Notes under the pieces: generated by a model
Seen by the model: the letters and a program-made list of their open reading frames with translations, nothing else
What the model was told of the DNA's origin: nothing
Database searches by the model: none
Program-made: the position numbers and the translations under genes
NCBI RefSeq assembly: GCF_004358665.1
Contig: NZ_SMZR01000002.1
Span: 682,001-746,000, forward strand
DNA: 64,000 bases
Direction of reading: 5' to 3'
From: Jeotgalibacillus sp. S-D1
Lineage (GTDB): Bacteria; Bacillota; Bacilli; Bacillales; Jeotgalibacillaceae
Part shown: piece after piece, positions 45,259 through 53,182 of the stretch
How positions within the stretch are numbered: the first letter of the stretch is position 1
Layout of the letters: every line of letters starts with the position of its first letter

Positions 45259-45666
45259 ATGTTTTTATTACTCCAGTTTACAGCCAACACTTCTTCTGAC
45301 CTGATGTTTACCGGCGTTCCTATTTTCATAGCAGCTGTGTTTATCATCGTATTTGGCATCATCATATTTACTGTCTTCAAAGGTGTATCGGTATGGTCGA
45401 CGAACAATCGGGCTCCACGTGAAACTAAAAAAGCGTTTGTATTAACCAAAAGAACATCCACCAATCACCATGTTGGAGGTAATCAGCGTTCTGCCAGCAC
45501 TTCGTACTTCGTGACCTTTGAATTTACCAATGGCAATCGAAAAGAATTCCAGGTAAAAGGCACCGAATTCGGCCTGATGTCAGAGGGAGATACGGGTACA
45601 CTTGATTTTCAGGGAACCCGTTTCCATTCCTTTGACAGAGAACTTACAACCTCCCAGCAACCATAG
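45259..45666 (+). CDS. DUF2500 family membrane-anchored protein
   Basis: 135 residues with an N-terminal membrane helix (PIFIAAVFIIVFGIIIFTVF) and an extracytoplasmic or cytoplasmic beta-rich domain: AFVLTKRTSTNHHVGG, TSYFVTFEFTNGNRKEFQV, EGDTGTLDFQGTRFHSF. This matches the DUF2500 pattern. Function unknown. AGGAGGGG lies before the ATG. Confidence 0.85.
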   Translation: MFLLLQFTANTSSDLMFTGVPIFIAAVFIIVFGIIIFTVFKGVSVWSTNNRAPRETKKAFVLTKRTSTNHHVGGNQRSASTSYFVTFEFTNGNRKEFQVKGTEFGLMSEGDTGTLDFQGTRFHSFDRELTTSQQP

Positions 45667-45731
45667 AAAGATTCAGCTCAAATGTGGTATACTAAATCAA
45701 TTACAATATAAAGAACATGACCGGAGGCATT

Positions 45732-46208
45732 ATGCTTACATTTGAAGAAAAATTAGCAATTTTTGAATCGTATCCTGAATTAACGAGAAATGATGTTTCA
45801 TTAGGAAGAATTAATTTTCATTTTGAGGAAAGCAAACGGGATAAATCCATTGTCGTTTACCATCTTCATCCTAACGGAAACGCCTTTATTTTCGGAGGGT
45901 TTGTAAAAGGTTATAAAAAAAATAATAAGGGCATGATTAACGTCCGTGAATTTCCTGAAGAGGACATCCGTTTGGTAATTGAAAAATCCATTCGTTCCCT
46001 GTCAGAGGAACCGCAGGAGGAGCTTGCTGATTTCGAACCGCATGTGGAGGAAACATGGGGCAACCAGAACTTGCAAACACTGACATTAGTGAAAGAAGAG
46101 GATATGTGGAGCGTCTATGCAGGAAAGAATCTGGACGGAATCTTCACCACTTATAATGAAGCTGCTTCTTATCTTGAGGAAGAAGGCTTCACTAAAAAAA
46201 GATACTAA
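45732..46208 (+). CDS. Conserved hypothetical protein (about 158 aa)
   Basis: A soluble acidic protein beginning MLTFEEKLAIFESYPELTRN with YHLHPNGNAFIFGGFVKGY in the first half and EDMWSVYAGKNLDGIFTTY in the second. Proteins of this kind seem common in Bacillales, but I know no function. ATG 45732 is chosen over an in-frame ATG at 45717, which would put GGAGG inside the gene. It is followed by the repeat-linked hairpin at 46208. Confidence 0.8.
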   Translation: MLTFEEKLAIFESYPELTRNDVSLGRINFHFEESKRDKSIVVYHLHPNGNAFIFGGFVKGYKKNNKGMINVREFPEEDIRLVIEKSIRSLSEEPQEELADFEPHVEETWGNQNLQTLTLVKEEDMWSVYAGKNLDGIFTTYNEAASYLEEEGFTKKRY

Positions 46209-46378
46209 AAAAGAGGCGGGACAAATGTGTCTCACCTCTTCTAACCGGTTCACTGCGCTTTTAGGCGGACGCTTTCCGCAGGGACGGCGCTGAGCCCTCC
46301 TCAGGCTTTGCCTTACGGGGGTCTCAGCTTGCCGTCAAATCCTGCAGGAGTCGCCACCTTCCGCTCCGTTAACCTCAT
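46208..46378 (-). repeat. GC-rich interspersed repeat with attached terminator hairpin
   Basis: The left end is a hairpin, AAGAGGCGGGACA paired with TGTCTCACCTCTT (46210-46240). The rest, reversed, reads GGAGCGGAAGGTGGCGACTC, GAGACCCC, CTGAGGAGGGCTCAGC, TGCGGAAAGCGTCCGCC and GCGCAGTGAACCGG. It is nearly the same as 62750-62917 and partly as 13603-13684. It fills the gap between the hypothetical gene and the convergent stress-protein gene and probably terminates the former. Confidence 0.82.
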
Positions 46379-46437
46379 ATTTGCAATTAAAAAGGCTCAA
46401 TTCACATAACTTTGGAGTTATGTCCCAACCTCCTTAA

Positions 46438-47538
46438 TTAAAACCGATCTTTATTTCTAAAGACTCGTTCTTCCTCAAGCAGTCTTCTTTCTTCTTCACT
46501 TTTATCCTTTTTATCTTTCGTTCTGCCAGTTTCATGGTTATGGCTGTTGACGTCCTTATCATCCTCTACGCCCTGGCCTCCCCATAAACGGTTTTCATCT
46601 TCTACCTGCTTTTCTTCATGGCGGTTACCGATATGAGTGTCATTGCCTACCCAAATGGTTTCTTCACTGGAATTTGAAATGGTGCCGGAATTGCCTTTCC
46701 CCCGGCTGTCAGGCGGCCATTCACTATTGTCGGATGATGCAGGTGCTTCCTGCTGCCCGCCTCCCTCCTGGTCAGGACGGATATCACTTCTTGGCGTTCC
46801 GGCATCGACAACATCGTCAGAGATTGTGCTGTTTGTCGCACTGTCCATACCCTTACTCTGATTATTCCTTGGGTCGTGAGTTTGATTATTATTGGCAGTT
46901 GAACCGATATTAATCCTCGGTTTTTCATTATTGTCTCTACGGCCTGTGTGTTCACCCGTGCTCGTACTGCTGGTCATGCCTTTACTTTCATTGCTGATAC
47001 CGCTTGAACCGCTTGTTTCATTGCCAAATCGCTGTTTGTCTTCTCTTGATGGCTCAAGATTTTTGCCATGATCACTGCCGGGTTCTGTATGAGTCGGTTC
47101 ACTTGTAAAGTTTGCACCTGCTGTTCGGTTATCTTCCAGCCCTGTAGGAGGAGCAATATTTCCGTCAACATAATTTGGACTTGTTTCTACTGCAGCTGTC
47201 TGGCCTGATTGATCAAAACCACTGTCTGCATACAGTAAAATAGCTCCATTATTGACATCATCGTAATAACGCTCCGCCGCTTCCCGCTCTAATCCCATGC
47301 GATGAAACGCTTCTCTTACAGGTGAATCACCCGTTACAAATGCTTTAAACTTATCCATCCAATTCCCCTCGGATGATTCAAGGTCCACATCTGTTCTTCC
47401 TCGTACTAACGAAAGTTCTTCTTTATCTCTTGCCATAGCATACATATCTTGTTCTGAGTATCCTTCTAATTTTAACTCTTCAATCTTCCTTAAAACTTCT
47501 TCTTGTGTTCTAAATGTTTCAACATATTTTCTAGACAT
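46438..47538 (-). CDS. General stress protein (YflT domain) with long disordered tail
   Basis: 366 residues. Residues 1-110 are a YflT/GS17M-type domain (YVETFRTQEEVLRKIEELKLEGYS, FKAFVTGDSPVREAF). Residues 120-366 are a low-complexity hydrophilic tail rich in Asn, Ser, Gly, Glu, Asp and Thr (ESKGMTSSTSTGEHTGRRDN and similar) with no fold expected. Such tails are seen in stress- and desiccation-linked proteins. AGGAGG precedes the ATG. B. subtilis homologues are sigma-B controlled; no sigma-B promoter is evident here. Confidence 0.88.
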   Translation of the reverse strand: MSRKYVETFRTQEEVLRKIEELKLEGYSEQDMYAMARDKEELSLVRGRTDVDLESSEGNWMDKFKAFVTGDSPVREAFHRMGLEREAAERYYDDVNNGAILLYADSGFDQSGQTAAVETSPNYVDGNIAPPTGLEDNRTAGANFTSEPTHTEPGSDHGKNLEPSREDKQRFGNETSGSSGISNESKGMTSSTSTGEHTGRRDNNEKPRINIGSTANNNQTHDPRNNQSKGMDSATNSTISDDVVDAGTPRSDIRPDQEGGGQQEAPASSDNSEWPPDSRGKGNSGTISNSSEETIWVGNDTHIGNRHEEKQVEDENRLWGGQGVEDDKDVNSHNHETGRTKDKKDKSEEERRLLEEERVFRNKDRF

Positions 47539-47715
47539 CTGCCATTCCTCCCTGTCATGTTAAAAAATTTGCTGCTCGTTATTCTTAGTACATATTTACC
47601 CGATGAAATTAATTCGAAACAGCTCCAAGCGGTTGAATGTGGAAAATAATTCAAATGAACTATCCATACGATTATTTAAACTAATCCTTCCTTCTAGATC
47701 CATTTTTCCTGCATA

Positions 47716-47747
47716 CAAAAAACCCCGAACAAATTAATGTCCAGGGT
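47716..47747 (-). terminator. Terminator of the aldo/keto reductase gene
   Basis: On the minus strand CCCTGGACA pairs with TGTTCGGGG (with G-T pairs) around a 6-nt loop, followed by T6. It lies just past the stop at 47761. Confidence 0.8.
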
Positions 47748-47760
47748 GTTACTTTAACGC

Positions 47761-48588
47761 CTATTCTTTATCCATTTCATTTGGATGCGGACCTTTACGC
47801 TCGTTGCGATCCAAATCATTAATGGTTCTCATTTCATCATCAGTTAATTCAAAATCGAAAACATCGAAGTTTGATTCAATTCTGGATGGCGTTACGGATT
47901 TTGGAATGACAATTGAATTGCTTTGCAGATGCCAGCGAATCACCACTTGAGCAGGTTCTTTGCCATACTTTTCTGCAATATTGCGAATTGCTTCATCTTT
48001 AAGTACTTCACCGCCCTGCATTATCGGGCTCCATGATTCTAAATAAATATCATTTTTCGCACAAAATTCCTTCATCTCATGCTGTCCAAGATAAGGATGG
48101 CACTCCACCTGGTTTACAGCCGGTTTAACGGTGCATTCGTCCATTAAACGCTGAAGGTGGTCAATTTCAAAATTACAAACTCCGATTGCTTTAACTTTGC
48201 CGTCTTCGTACAGTTTTTCCATTGCTTTGTATGTGTCGATATAACGATCCTTATCAGGCATCGGCCAATGGATCAGATACAGATCAACGTAGTCAAGACC
48301 AAGCTTTTCAAGACTTTCGTCAAGCGCTTTAATCGTTGTATCATAGCCCTGATCTGCATTCCAAACCTTTGTCGTAATGAAAAGTTCTTCCCGGGGTACA
48401 CCTGATTCTTTAATGCCCTGGCCCACTCCCTTTTCATTCTGATAAATAGCAGCTGTATCAATTGAACGGTAACCTGTTTCAATTGCTTTTCTGACAGAGT
48501 CTGCTGCGACCTTGCCATCTTCTACCTGCCAAACTCCTAATCCAATTTGAGGCATTTCAAGTCCATTATTAAGCGTAATCGTATTCAT
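47761..48588 (-). CDS. Aldo/keto reductase (YvgN/AKR5 type)
   Basis: 275 residues. The catalytic tetrad is Asp44, Tyr49 (SIDTAAIYQNE), Lys74 (TTKVWN) and His107 (YLIHWP). The C-terminal IPKSVTPSRIESNFDVFDF carries the NADPH 2'-phosphate site. B. subtilis relatives detoxify methylglyoxal and related carbonyls. AAAGGAG lies seven bases before the ATG. Single gene. Confidence 0.94.
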   Translation of the reverse strand: MNTITLNNGLEMPQIGLGVWQVEDGKVAADSVRKAIETGYRSIDTAAIYQNEKGVGQGIKESGVPREELFITTKVWNADQGYDTTIKALDESLEKLGLDYVDLYLIHWPMPDKDRYIDTYKAMEKLYEDGKVKAIGVCNFEIDHLQRLMDECTVKPAVNQVECHPYLGQHEMKEFCAKNDIYLESWSPIMQGGEVLKDEAIRNIAEKYGKEPAQVVIRWHLQSNSIVIPKSVTPSRIESNFDVFDFELTDDEMRTINDLDRNERKGPHPNEMDKE

Positions 48589-48727
48589 CAGTAAACTCCT
48601 TTCGACAGTCGAAATTTTCTCTTATTCAGTATAAACGAGGTTGTTTTTACATGTCGATTATTTAGGCCTGCCTACTGAAAATACCCTTTTTAAGGAAAGT
48701 GAAAACCTGCTGAAGTGATACAAATCT

Positions 48728-49474
48728 TTATAACACAAACTTTTCTATTGCTTTGGCCACTCCATCTTGTTCATTCGTATCAGTGATCCAGTCGGCGGCA
48801 TTCTTTACTGCCTGCTGTGCATTACCCATCGCAACGCCAATGCCTGCTTCATTGATCATCGCCAGATCATTTAAGCTGTCACCAACCGTCATCACCTCGT
48901 CCATGGTGATATTCAACCGCTCGCACACCTTTCGAATGGCTGCTGCTTTATTAATGCCTGCAGCATTTACTTCGATGTTCGTTTCACTTGAATTGGTGAT
49001 TTCAAGCGCATTATTTAAGGTCAGCTCTTCGCGGATCGTTTCCCTAACCTCGTCGTCTTCAATATCAAAACCGAATTTTAACCATTCATGCTCCTCTAAT
49101 CGTTCAGGGAAAGCCGTATTTTTATTCCATACGCCTCCGACAGTAGAAGACCAGAAATGCGTCTCATGCTTTTTGGCTAATTCGTACATCTGGTCTATAT
49201 GGTCCACATCAATCATCGTGCGATCGACCAAGTTCAGATCAGAATCCCAAATCTCGCTGCCGTTTACAGTAATTAAATAGGAAGCTAAATCGAGCGATTC
49301 AACAATCTCCTGGCAGTTGATTAATGGTCTGCCTGTACTGACCATGACCTTTACACCCTGCTGCTGCGCTTTTTTAATTATTTTGCGCGTATAGTCCGAG
49401 ATTGTGTGATCATTTTTCAGCAGGGTGCCGTCCATATCTAATGCAATTAGTTTTATTTTACTTTCTGGCTTCAT
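48728..49474 (-). CDS. HAD-superfamily Cof-type phosphatase
   Basis: About 248 residues. Motif I LIALDMDGTLL with the nucleophile Asp, motif II VSTGRP, and motif IV VMTVGDSLNDLAMINEAG define a C2-capped (Cof/YkrA-like) HAD phosphatase, acting on sugar phosphates or cofactors in general. ATG 49474 (MKPESKIKL) is preferred to the earlier in-frame start; GAGGAGG lies 11 bases upstream. Confidence 0.92.
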   Translation of the reverse strand: MKPESKIKLIALDMDGTLLKNDHTISDYTRKIIKKAQQQGVKVMVSTGRPLINCQEIVESLDLASYLITVNGSEIWDSDLNLVDRTMIDVDHIDQMYELAKKHETHFWSSTVGGVWNKNTAFPERLEEHEWLKFGFDIEDDEVRETIREELTLNNALEITNSSETNIEVNAAGINKAAAIRKVCERLNITMDEVMTVGDSLNDLAMINEAGIGVAMGNAQQAVKNAADWITDTNEQDGVAKAIEKFVL

Positions 49475-49667
49475 CTTACAAGATGCCTCCTCTAAACTCT
49501 TATCCATTTTTCTCTTTGTAGTATAGCGTGATTAGGACATAAAATCGAACTGAAGCATTTGAGTGCTCCTCTTCTGTCTTTAAATAAATATTTCCATAGG
49601 AGCAGGATTTCTACATGATCTGTCAAATGTCTACTATAGAATGTATTTTTTAATTAGGAGGCTGACT

Positions 49668-50147
49668 ATGCGTTTAAAAAAGAAAGTAAAATATACGCTT
49701 TATATTACCCTGCTAGTGATTATTATTATAATTTTTAACGCATCTGTTAGTTTCCCTTCCTACAACGCTAAATCTCTCGAAGCCTATTTGAATAACAACA
49801 TCGCCCAGAAGACTGACGGAGGCATCATTACAGATGCATATAAAATTTATGGAGGAAATGATCAGGAGATGTATCTTTGGTACGGGTTTGAAGTGTGGAA
49901 CAGGGAACAGCAGGATATTGAAGCCGGGGCATCCCTGCCCGTGGTTATTCAATTAAATGATCAAAATGAGCCAATCTCTCATGAAATTCCTGAAGACGGA
50001 TCTAATTATACCAACAGCATGAAAGAGTTATTCCCGCTATATGTCCGCATACGAATGAATGATACAGACATGCCAGGATCTATTCGCCACTCCATTGATA
50101 TGCAGCAGGATTCCCTGCCTCCATCAGATGATGATGAATCAGCTTAA
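49668..50147 (+). CDS. Membrane-anchored extracytoplasmic hypothetical protein
   Basis: 159 residues: basic MRLKKKVKY, one helix (TLYITLLVIIIIIFNASV), then an acidic exported domain (YLWYGFEVWNREQQDIEAG, ELFPLYVRIRMND) and a Ser/Asp-rich end. No recognised family. ATG 49668 sits eight bases after AGGAGG. A hairpin with T tail (50172-50217) follows. Confidence 0.75.
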   Translation: MRLKKKVKYTLYITLLVIIIIIFNASVSFPSYNAKSLEAYLNNNIAQKTDGGIITDAYKIYGGNDQEMYLWYGFEVWNREQQDIEAGASLPVVIQLNDQNEPISHEIPEDGSNYTNSMKELFPLYVRIRMNDTDMPGSIRHSIDMQQDSLPPSDDDESA

Positions 50148-50171
50148 ATACGATTTTTAACACAGTCAAAT

Positions 50172-50217
50172 GCGTTCACTTTTGTTTCCATCACAAGCAA
50201 AAGTGAGCTTTTTTATT
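50172..50217 (+). terminator. Terminator after the anchored hypothetical gene
   Basis: TCACTTTTG and CAAAAGTGA arms, loop about 13 nt, followed by GCTTTTTTA. Confidence 0.8.
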
Positions 50218-50353
50218 GAGAAAATATAATAAAAACTGGTAAAAATCGCTTGAATCTAGCAAATAGCTGTCTTTTTCATCTGAATAAAAAAAGTATTTAG
50301 AATATTTTTATTTGCTATTGCATTTGTCATATCATTGTAATATGCTCAATATG

Positions 50354-50367
50354 TGAAAACGATTTCA
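50354..50367. promoter_or_regulatory. cre-like operator of the sugar operon
   Basis: TGAAAACGATTTCA matches the cre consensus TGWAANCGNTNWCA at every position and is nearly a perfect palindrome around CG. It lies 40 nt before the LacI-family gene. It may bind CcpA, the encoded LacI-type repressor, or both. Confidence 0.75.
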
Positions 50368-50406
50368 TAGATTCATAGTCTTATTTGGGGGTGTTCCTAT
50401 AGGAGG

Positions 50407-51402
50407 GTGAGCGCGCTGTATACCATTAAAGATGTTGCGTCCAAAGCTGGGTTGTCACAGGCTACTGTCTCCAGAGTGATTAACAATCATCCTTACGTGA
50501 GTGAAGACAAAAAAAAGGCTGTTCAAAAGGCCATGAAGGAACTTGGATACGTTCCTAACTCTTCTGCACAACGGCTGAGAAACTTAAAAACAAAAAAAAT
50601 AGCCGTTTTAGTGTCACGTATTGTAAACCCTTTCTTCAGCCAGCTGGTGGATGCCATGGAAAATCGGGCCGCTGTATGCGGATTTCAACTGATTTTGTGC
50701 AATACCAGAATTGATAAAGGAAAGGAACTGGAGTATTTTCAACTGCTTAAATCTAAACAGGTTGATGGAATTATTATGGCATCAGTCGAGAATCGCTGGG
50801 AAGTAATTGAGCCCTTTACCAAATACGGCCCGATTATCTATTGCAACGAATACGATCCTGAAGCCACCGTCATTCGGGTCAGACTCGACCAGGTTGAAGG
50901 CGGGTACATTGGTACAAAGCACTTACTCGAAAAAGGACACACAAAAATAGCTTATTGCCAAGGGAATGACAGCAGCGTTTCCGTTAATCGAAGAAAAGGT
51001 TATTTAAAAGCAATGACAGAATTTGGGATTGAACCGCTTGACGGCTGGATGTTTAAGAATATTTTCACCATTGAAGATGGCAGAAATATTTTCAGGCAGC
51101 TTAACCGTTTAACCGACCCCCCCACTGCCATTTTTACAGGCAGTGACGAGGTAGCTGCGGGTGTAATCAAAGAGGCGCAGCACCATTTGTGGAAGGTACC
51201 CGAACATTTAGCGGTGGTCGGCTTTGATGATCAGCCGATTGCGGAGCTGCTTGATCCGCAAATCACAACCATTAATCAGCATACATCTGATATTGGCTTC
51301 ACTGCTATGGAGGTTATGCTTGAAATCATTAATAACGAGCGTTCAAATGACTCACAAGATATTATACTTCCCATTCGTTTAATTGAACGGCAATCAACTT
51401 AA
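50407..51402 (+). CDS. LacI-family transcriptional repressor of the sugar operon
   Basis: 331 residues. N-terminal HTH YTIKDVASKAGLSQATVSRVIN and hinge VPNSSAQRLRN, then a periplasmic-binding-type effector domain (ILCNTRIDKGKE, VGFDDQPIAELLDPQITT). The annotated GTG directly touches AGGAGG (50401-50406), which is too close; CTG at 50416, nine bases away and giving the standard MYTIKDVA start, may be the true initiator. First gene of the operon; the cre-like site upstream suits autorepression. Confidence 0.93.
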   Translation: MSALYTIKDVASKAGLSQATVSRVINNHPYVSEDKKKAVQKAMKELGYVPNSSAQRLRNLKTKKIAVLVSRIVNPFFSQLVDAMENRAAVCGFQLILCNTRIDKGKELEYFQLLKSKQVDGIIMASVENRWEVIEPFTKYGPIIYCNEYDPEATVIRVRLDQVEGGYIGTKHLLEKGHTKIAYCQGNDSSVSVNRRKGYLKAMTEFGIEPLDGWMFKNIFTIEDGRNIFRQLNRLTDPPTAIFTGSDEVAAGVIKEAQHHLWKVPEHLAVVGFDDQPIAELLDPQITTINQHTSDIGFTAMEVMLEIINNERSNDSQDIILPIRLIERQST

Positions 51403-51423
51403 CTTTAAGGGGGCTTTCTTATT

Positions 51424-52725
51424 ATGAAACTTTGGAATAAAAAAATTGCAGGTGTTTCGGTGCTTACAATGAGCCTGCTTCTCGCTGCTTGCAGTGATGA
51501 CGCAGATAACGCAACCGAAGACACTGGTTCTGACGATAATTCATCAAAAGAGCAGGTAGAAATTGTCTATGCCAGCGGAGTTGATGTAACAGGGGCTACA
51601 GATGCTTTGATTGAAGCCTTCGAAAAAGAAAATCCAAATATTAAAATAAAACGCCAGGAAATGCCTGCTGATACTGGCACTTCACATGACCAGTATGTAA
51701 CGACATTCAGCGGCCAAAGTGATGAAATCGATGTATTTGATGCGGATGTTATCTGGCCGGCTGAATTTGCTCAAGCTCAATATGCTCTTGAACTGGATCG
51801 GTTCATTGAAGCAGATGGCATCAACATGGATGACTTCTTCCCTGGAACTGTTCAATCAGGTAATTTTAACGGACGTCAATACGCAATGCCAAAATATACT
51901 GATGCAGGCCTTCTATTCTACCGCACGGACATCGTAGAAACGCCGCCAAAAACCTGGGATGAACTTTTCGAAATGGCCGGTGAACTTAATGGAGAAGCCG
52001 GGACTGAGTTTGGTTATCTTATGCAGGCAAACCAATATGAAGGTATGGTAACAAACGCAGTAGAATTTATCGCAGCCTATGGCGGTGAAGTGGTTAATGA
52101 AAACAATGAAGTAGTAGTAGACAGCCCGGAAACAGTGGCGGGTATCACGAAAATGGTTGAATTCGTTAACTCTGATTTTGTACCTAGCAATATCTTAAGC
52201 TTCCAGGAAACTGAAACAAACAACGCCTGGGTTGGCGGACAAGCAGTTTTTGCCCGCAACTGGCCTTACATGCAAAACACATCTAATGATGAAGAAGCAT
52301 CAGAAGTAGCAGGAAACGTTGGTTTTTCTGTATTACCTGCAGGAGATGAGACCAACGCAGCCACACTTGGCGGATGGATGAGCATGATCAACCGCTACAG
52401 CGCACACCAGGAAGAAGCCTGGGAATTCGTAAAATTCATGTCCGGACCTGAAGGACAAAAAATCAGTGCAGTTGAAGGCGGACGTGCCCCAACAATTGAA
52501 GCACTTTACGATGATCCTGAAGTCCAAGAGGCAGCAGCATTGTTTGCGAACGAAGAGTTTGTAACCACTCTTCAAAATGCAGTGCCTCGTCCAGTATCGC
52601 CGATCTACCCGCAAATCACTGATATCATGCAAGTAGAACTTTCAAAAGCACTCGCACAGGACATCACACCAGAAGAAGCAGCCGCCAACATGCAAAGCAA
52701 AATTGAAGCTGCAATGGCAGAATAA
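51424..52725 (+). CDS. ABC sugar transporter, substrate-binding lipoprotein
   Basis: 433 residues. Lipoprotein signal with lipobox LLLAAC (Cys at about 23), then an acidic linker and a class 1 (MalE-like) solute-binding fold: EIVYASGVDVTGATDALIEAFE, PKYTDAGLLFYRTDIVETPP, WEFVKFMSGPEGQK. It captures a di- or oligosaccharide outside the cell for the two permeases downstream. It starts 21 nt after the repressor gene and is followed by three tandem hairpin repeats. Confidence 0.94.
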   Translation: MKLWNKKIAGVSVLTMSLLLAACSDDADNATEDTGSDDNSSKEQVEIVYASGVDVTGATDALIEAFEKENPNIKIKRQEMPADTGTSHDQYVTTFSGQSDEIDVFDADVIWPAEFAQAQYALELDRFIEADGINMDDFFPGTVQSGNFNGRQYAMPKYTDAGLLFYRTDIVETPPKTWDELFEMAGELNGEAGTEFGYLMQANQYEGMVTNAVEFIAAYGGEVVNENNEVVVDSPETVAGITKMVEFVNSDFVPSNILSFQETETNNAWVGGQAVFARNWPYMQNTSNDEEASEVAGNVGFSVLPAGDETNAATLGGWMSMINRYSAHQEEAWEFVKFMSGPEGQKISAVEGGRAPTIEALYDDPEVQEAAALFANEEFVTTLQNAVPRPVSPIYPQITDIMQVELSKALAQDITPEEAAANMQSKIEAAMAE

Positions 52726-53096
52726 AAGCGGAAGCGGGCGTTTAGGGGCGACAAGCACAAGGCAAGTGCGAACGGAAGGCCGATCTTTGCCTTCCGATCG
52801 TGCTTGACTTGTGACCTCGAGCCCCTGCCCGCTGCAGCTGGATAAAATAAAAGCGGAAGGCGCTCGTTCAGCCCCGACAAGCATAAGACGCGGTGGCCGA
52901 GTGGATGCTCTTTATCCACTTGGTCAGCGTGGCTTATGACCTCGAGGGGCTAGCGCCTGCAGCTGGATAACGTAAAAGCGGAAGCGGGCGTTTAGCTTCG
53001 ACAGACGTAAGACGCGCAGCCAATTAGGCGCTCTTTGCCTAAATGGCTGCGTGACTTACGATCCGAGAAGCTGCCCGCTGCAACTGGATAAAATAA
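52726..53096 (+). repeat. Three tandem 125-bp hairpin repeats between binding-protein and permease genes
   Basis: Units begin with AAGCGGAAG at 52727, 52851/52852 and 52977; the period is 125 bp. Each folds into a long stem. Outer stem: GCGGGC/GCCCGC in units A and C, GGCGCT/AGCGCC in B. Middle: GGGGC/GCCCC in A, AGCCCC/GGGGCT in B, AGCTTC/GAAGCT in C. Inner 24-25-bp stem differs in each unit but remains paired, and the loop (CTCTTT or ATCTTT) is kept. The changes are compensatory. No coding potential. Confidence 0.88.
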
Positions 53097-53123
53097 AAGT
53101 GGCAACACACCAAAAACTTAACA

Positions 53124-53155
53124 AAAGGGGGGGTGGATCTTATCACCTCCCCTTT
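53124..53155 (+). promoter_or_regulatory. Hairpin upstream of the first permease gene
   Basis: AAAGGGGGGGTG pairs with CACCTCCCCTTT (12 bp, one G-T) around GATCTTAT. It lies 27 nt before the permease start and has no T tail, so it is likely an mRNA-processing or translational-control hairpin rather than a terminator. Confidence 0.6.
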
Positions 53156-53182
53156 CTATTAACGAAGAAGTGGGTGATACAA

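Noticed and set aside
52605-52919. Minus-strand frames over the triple hairpin repeat
   Set aside because: They arise in GC-rich inverted repeats, have no ribosome-binding site and overlap the lipoprotein gene.
53051-53182. N-terminal extension of the MalF-like permease
   Set aside because: It is translated from the end of the hairpin repeat and the G-rich hairpin; the TTG at 53183 gives a normal permease start.
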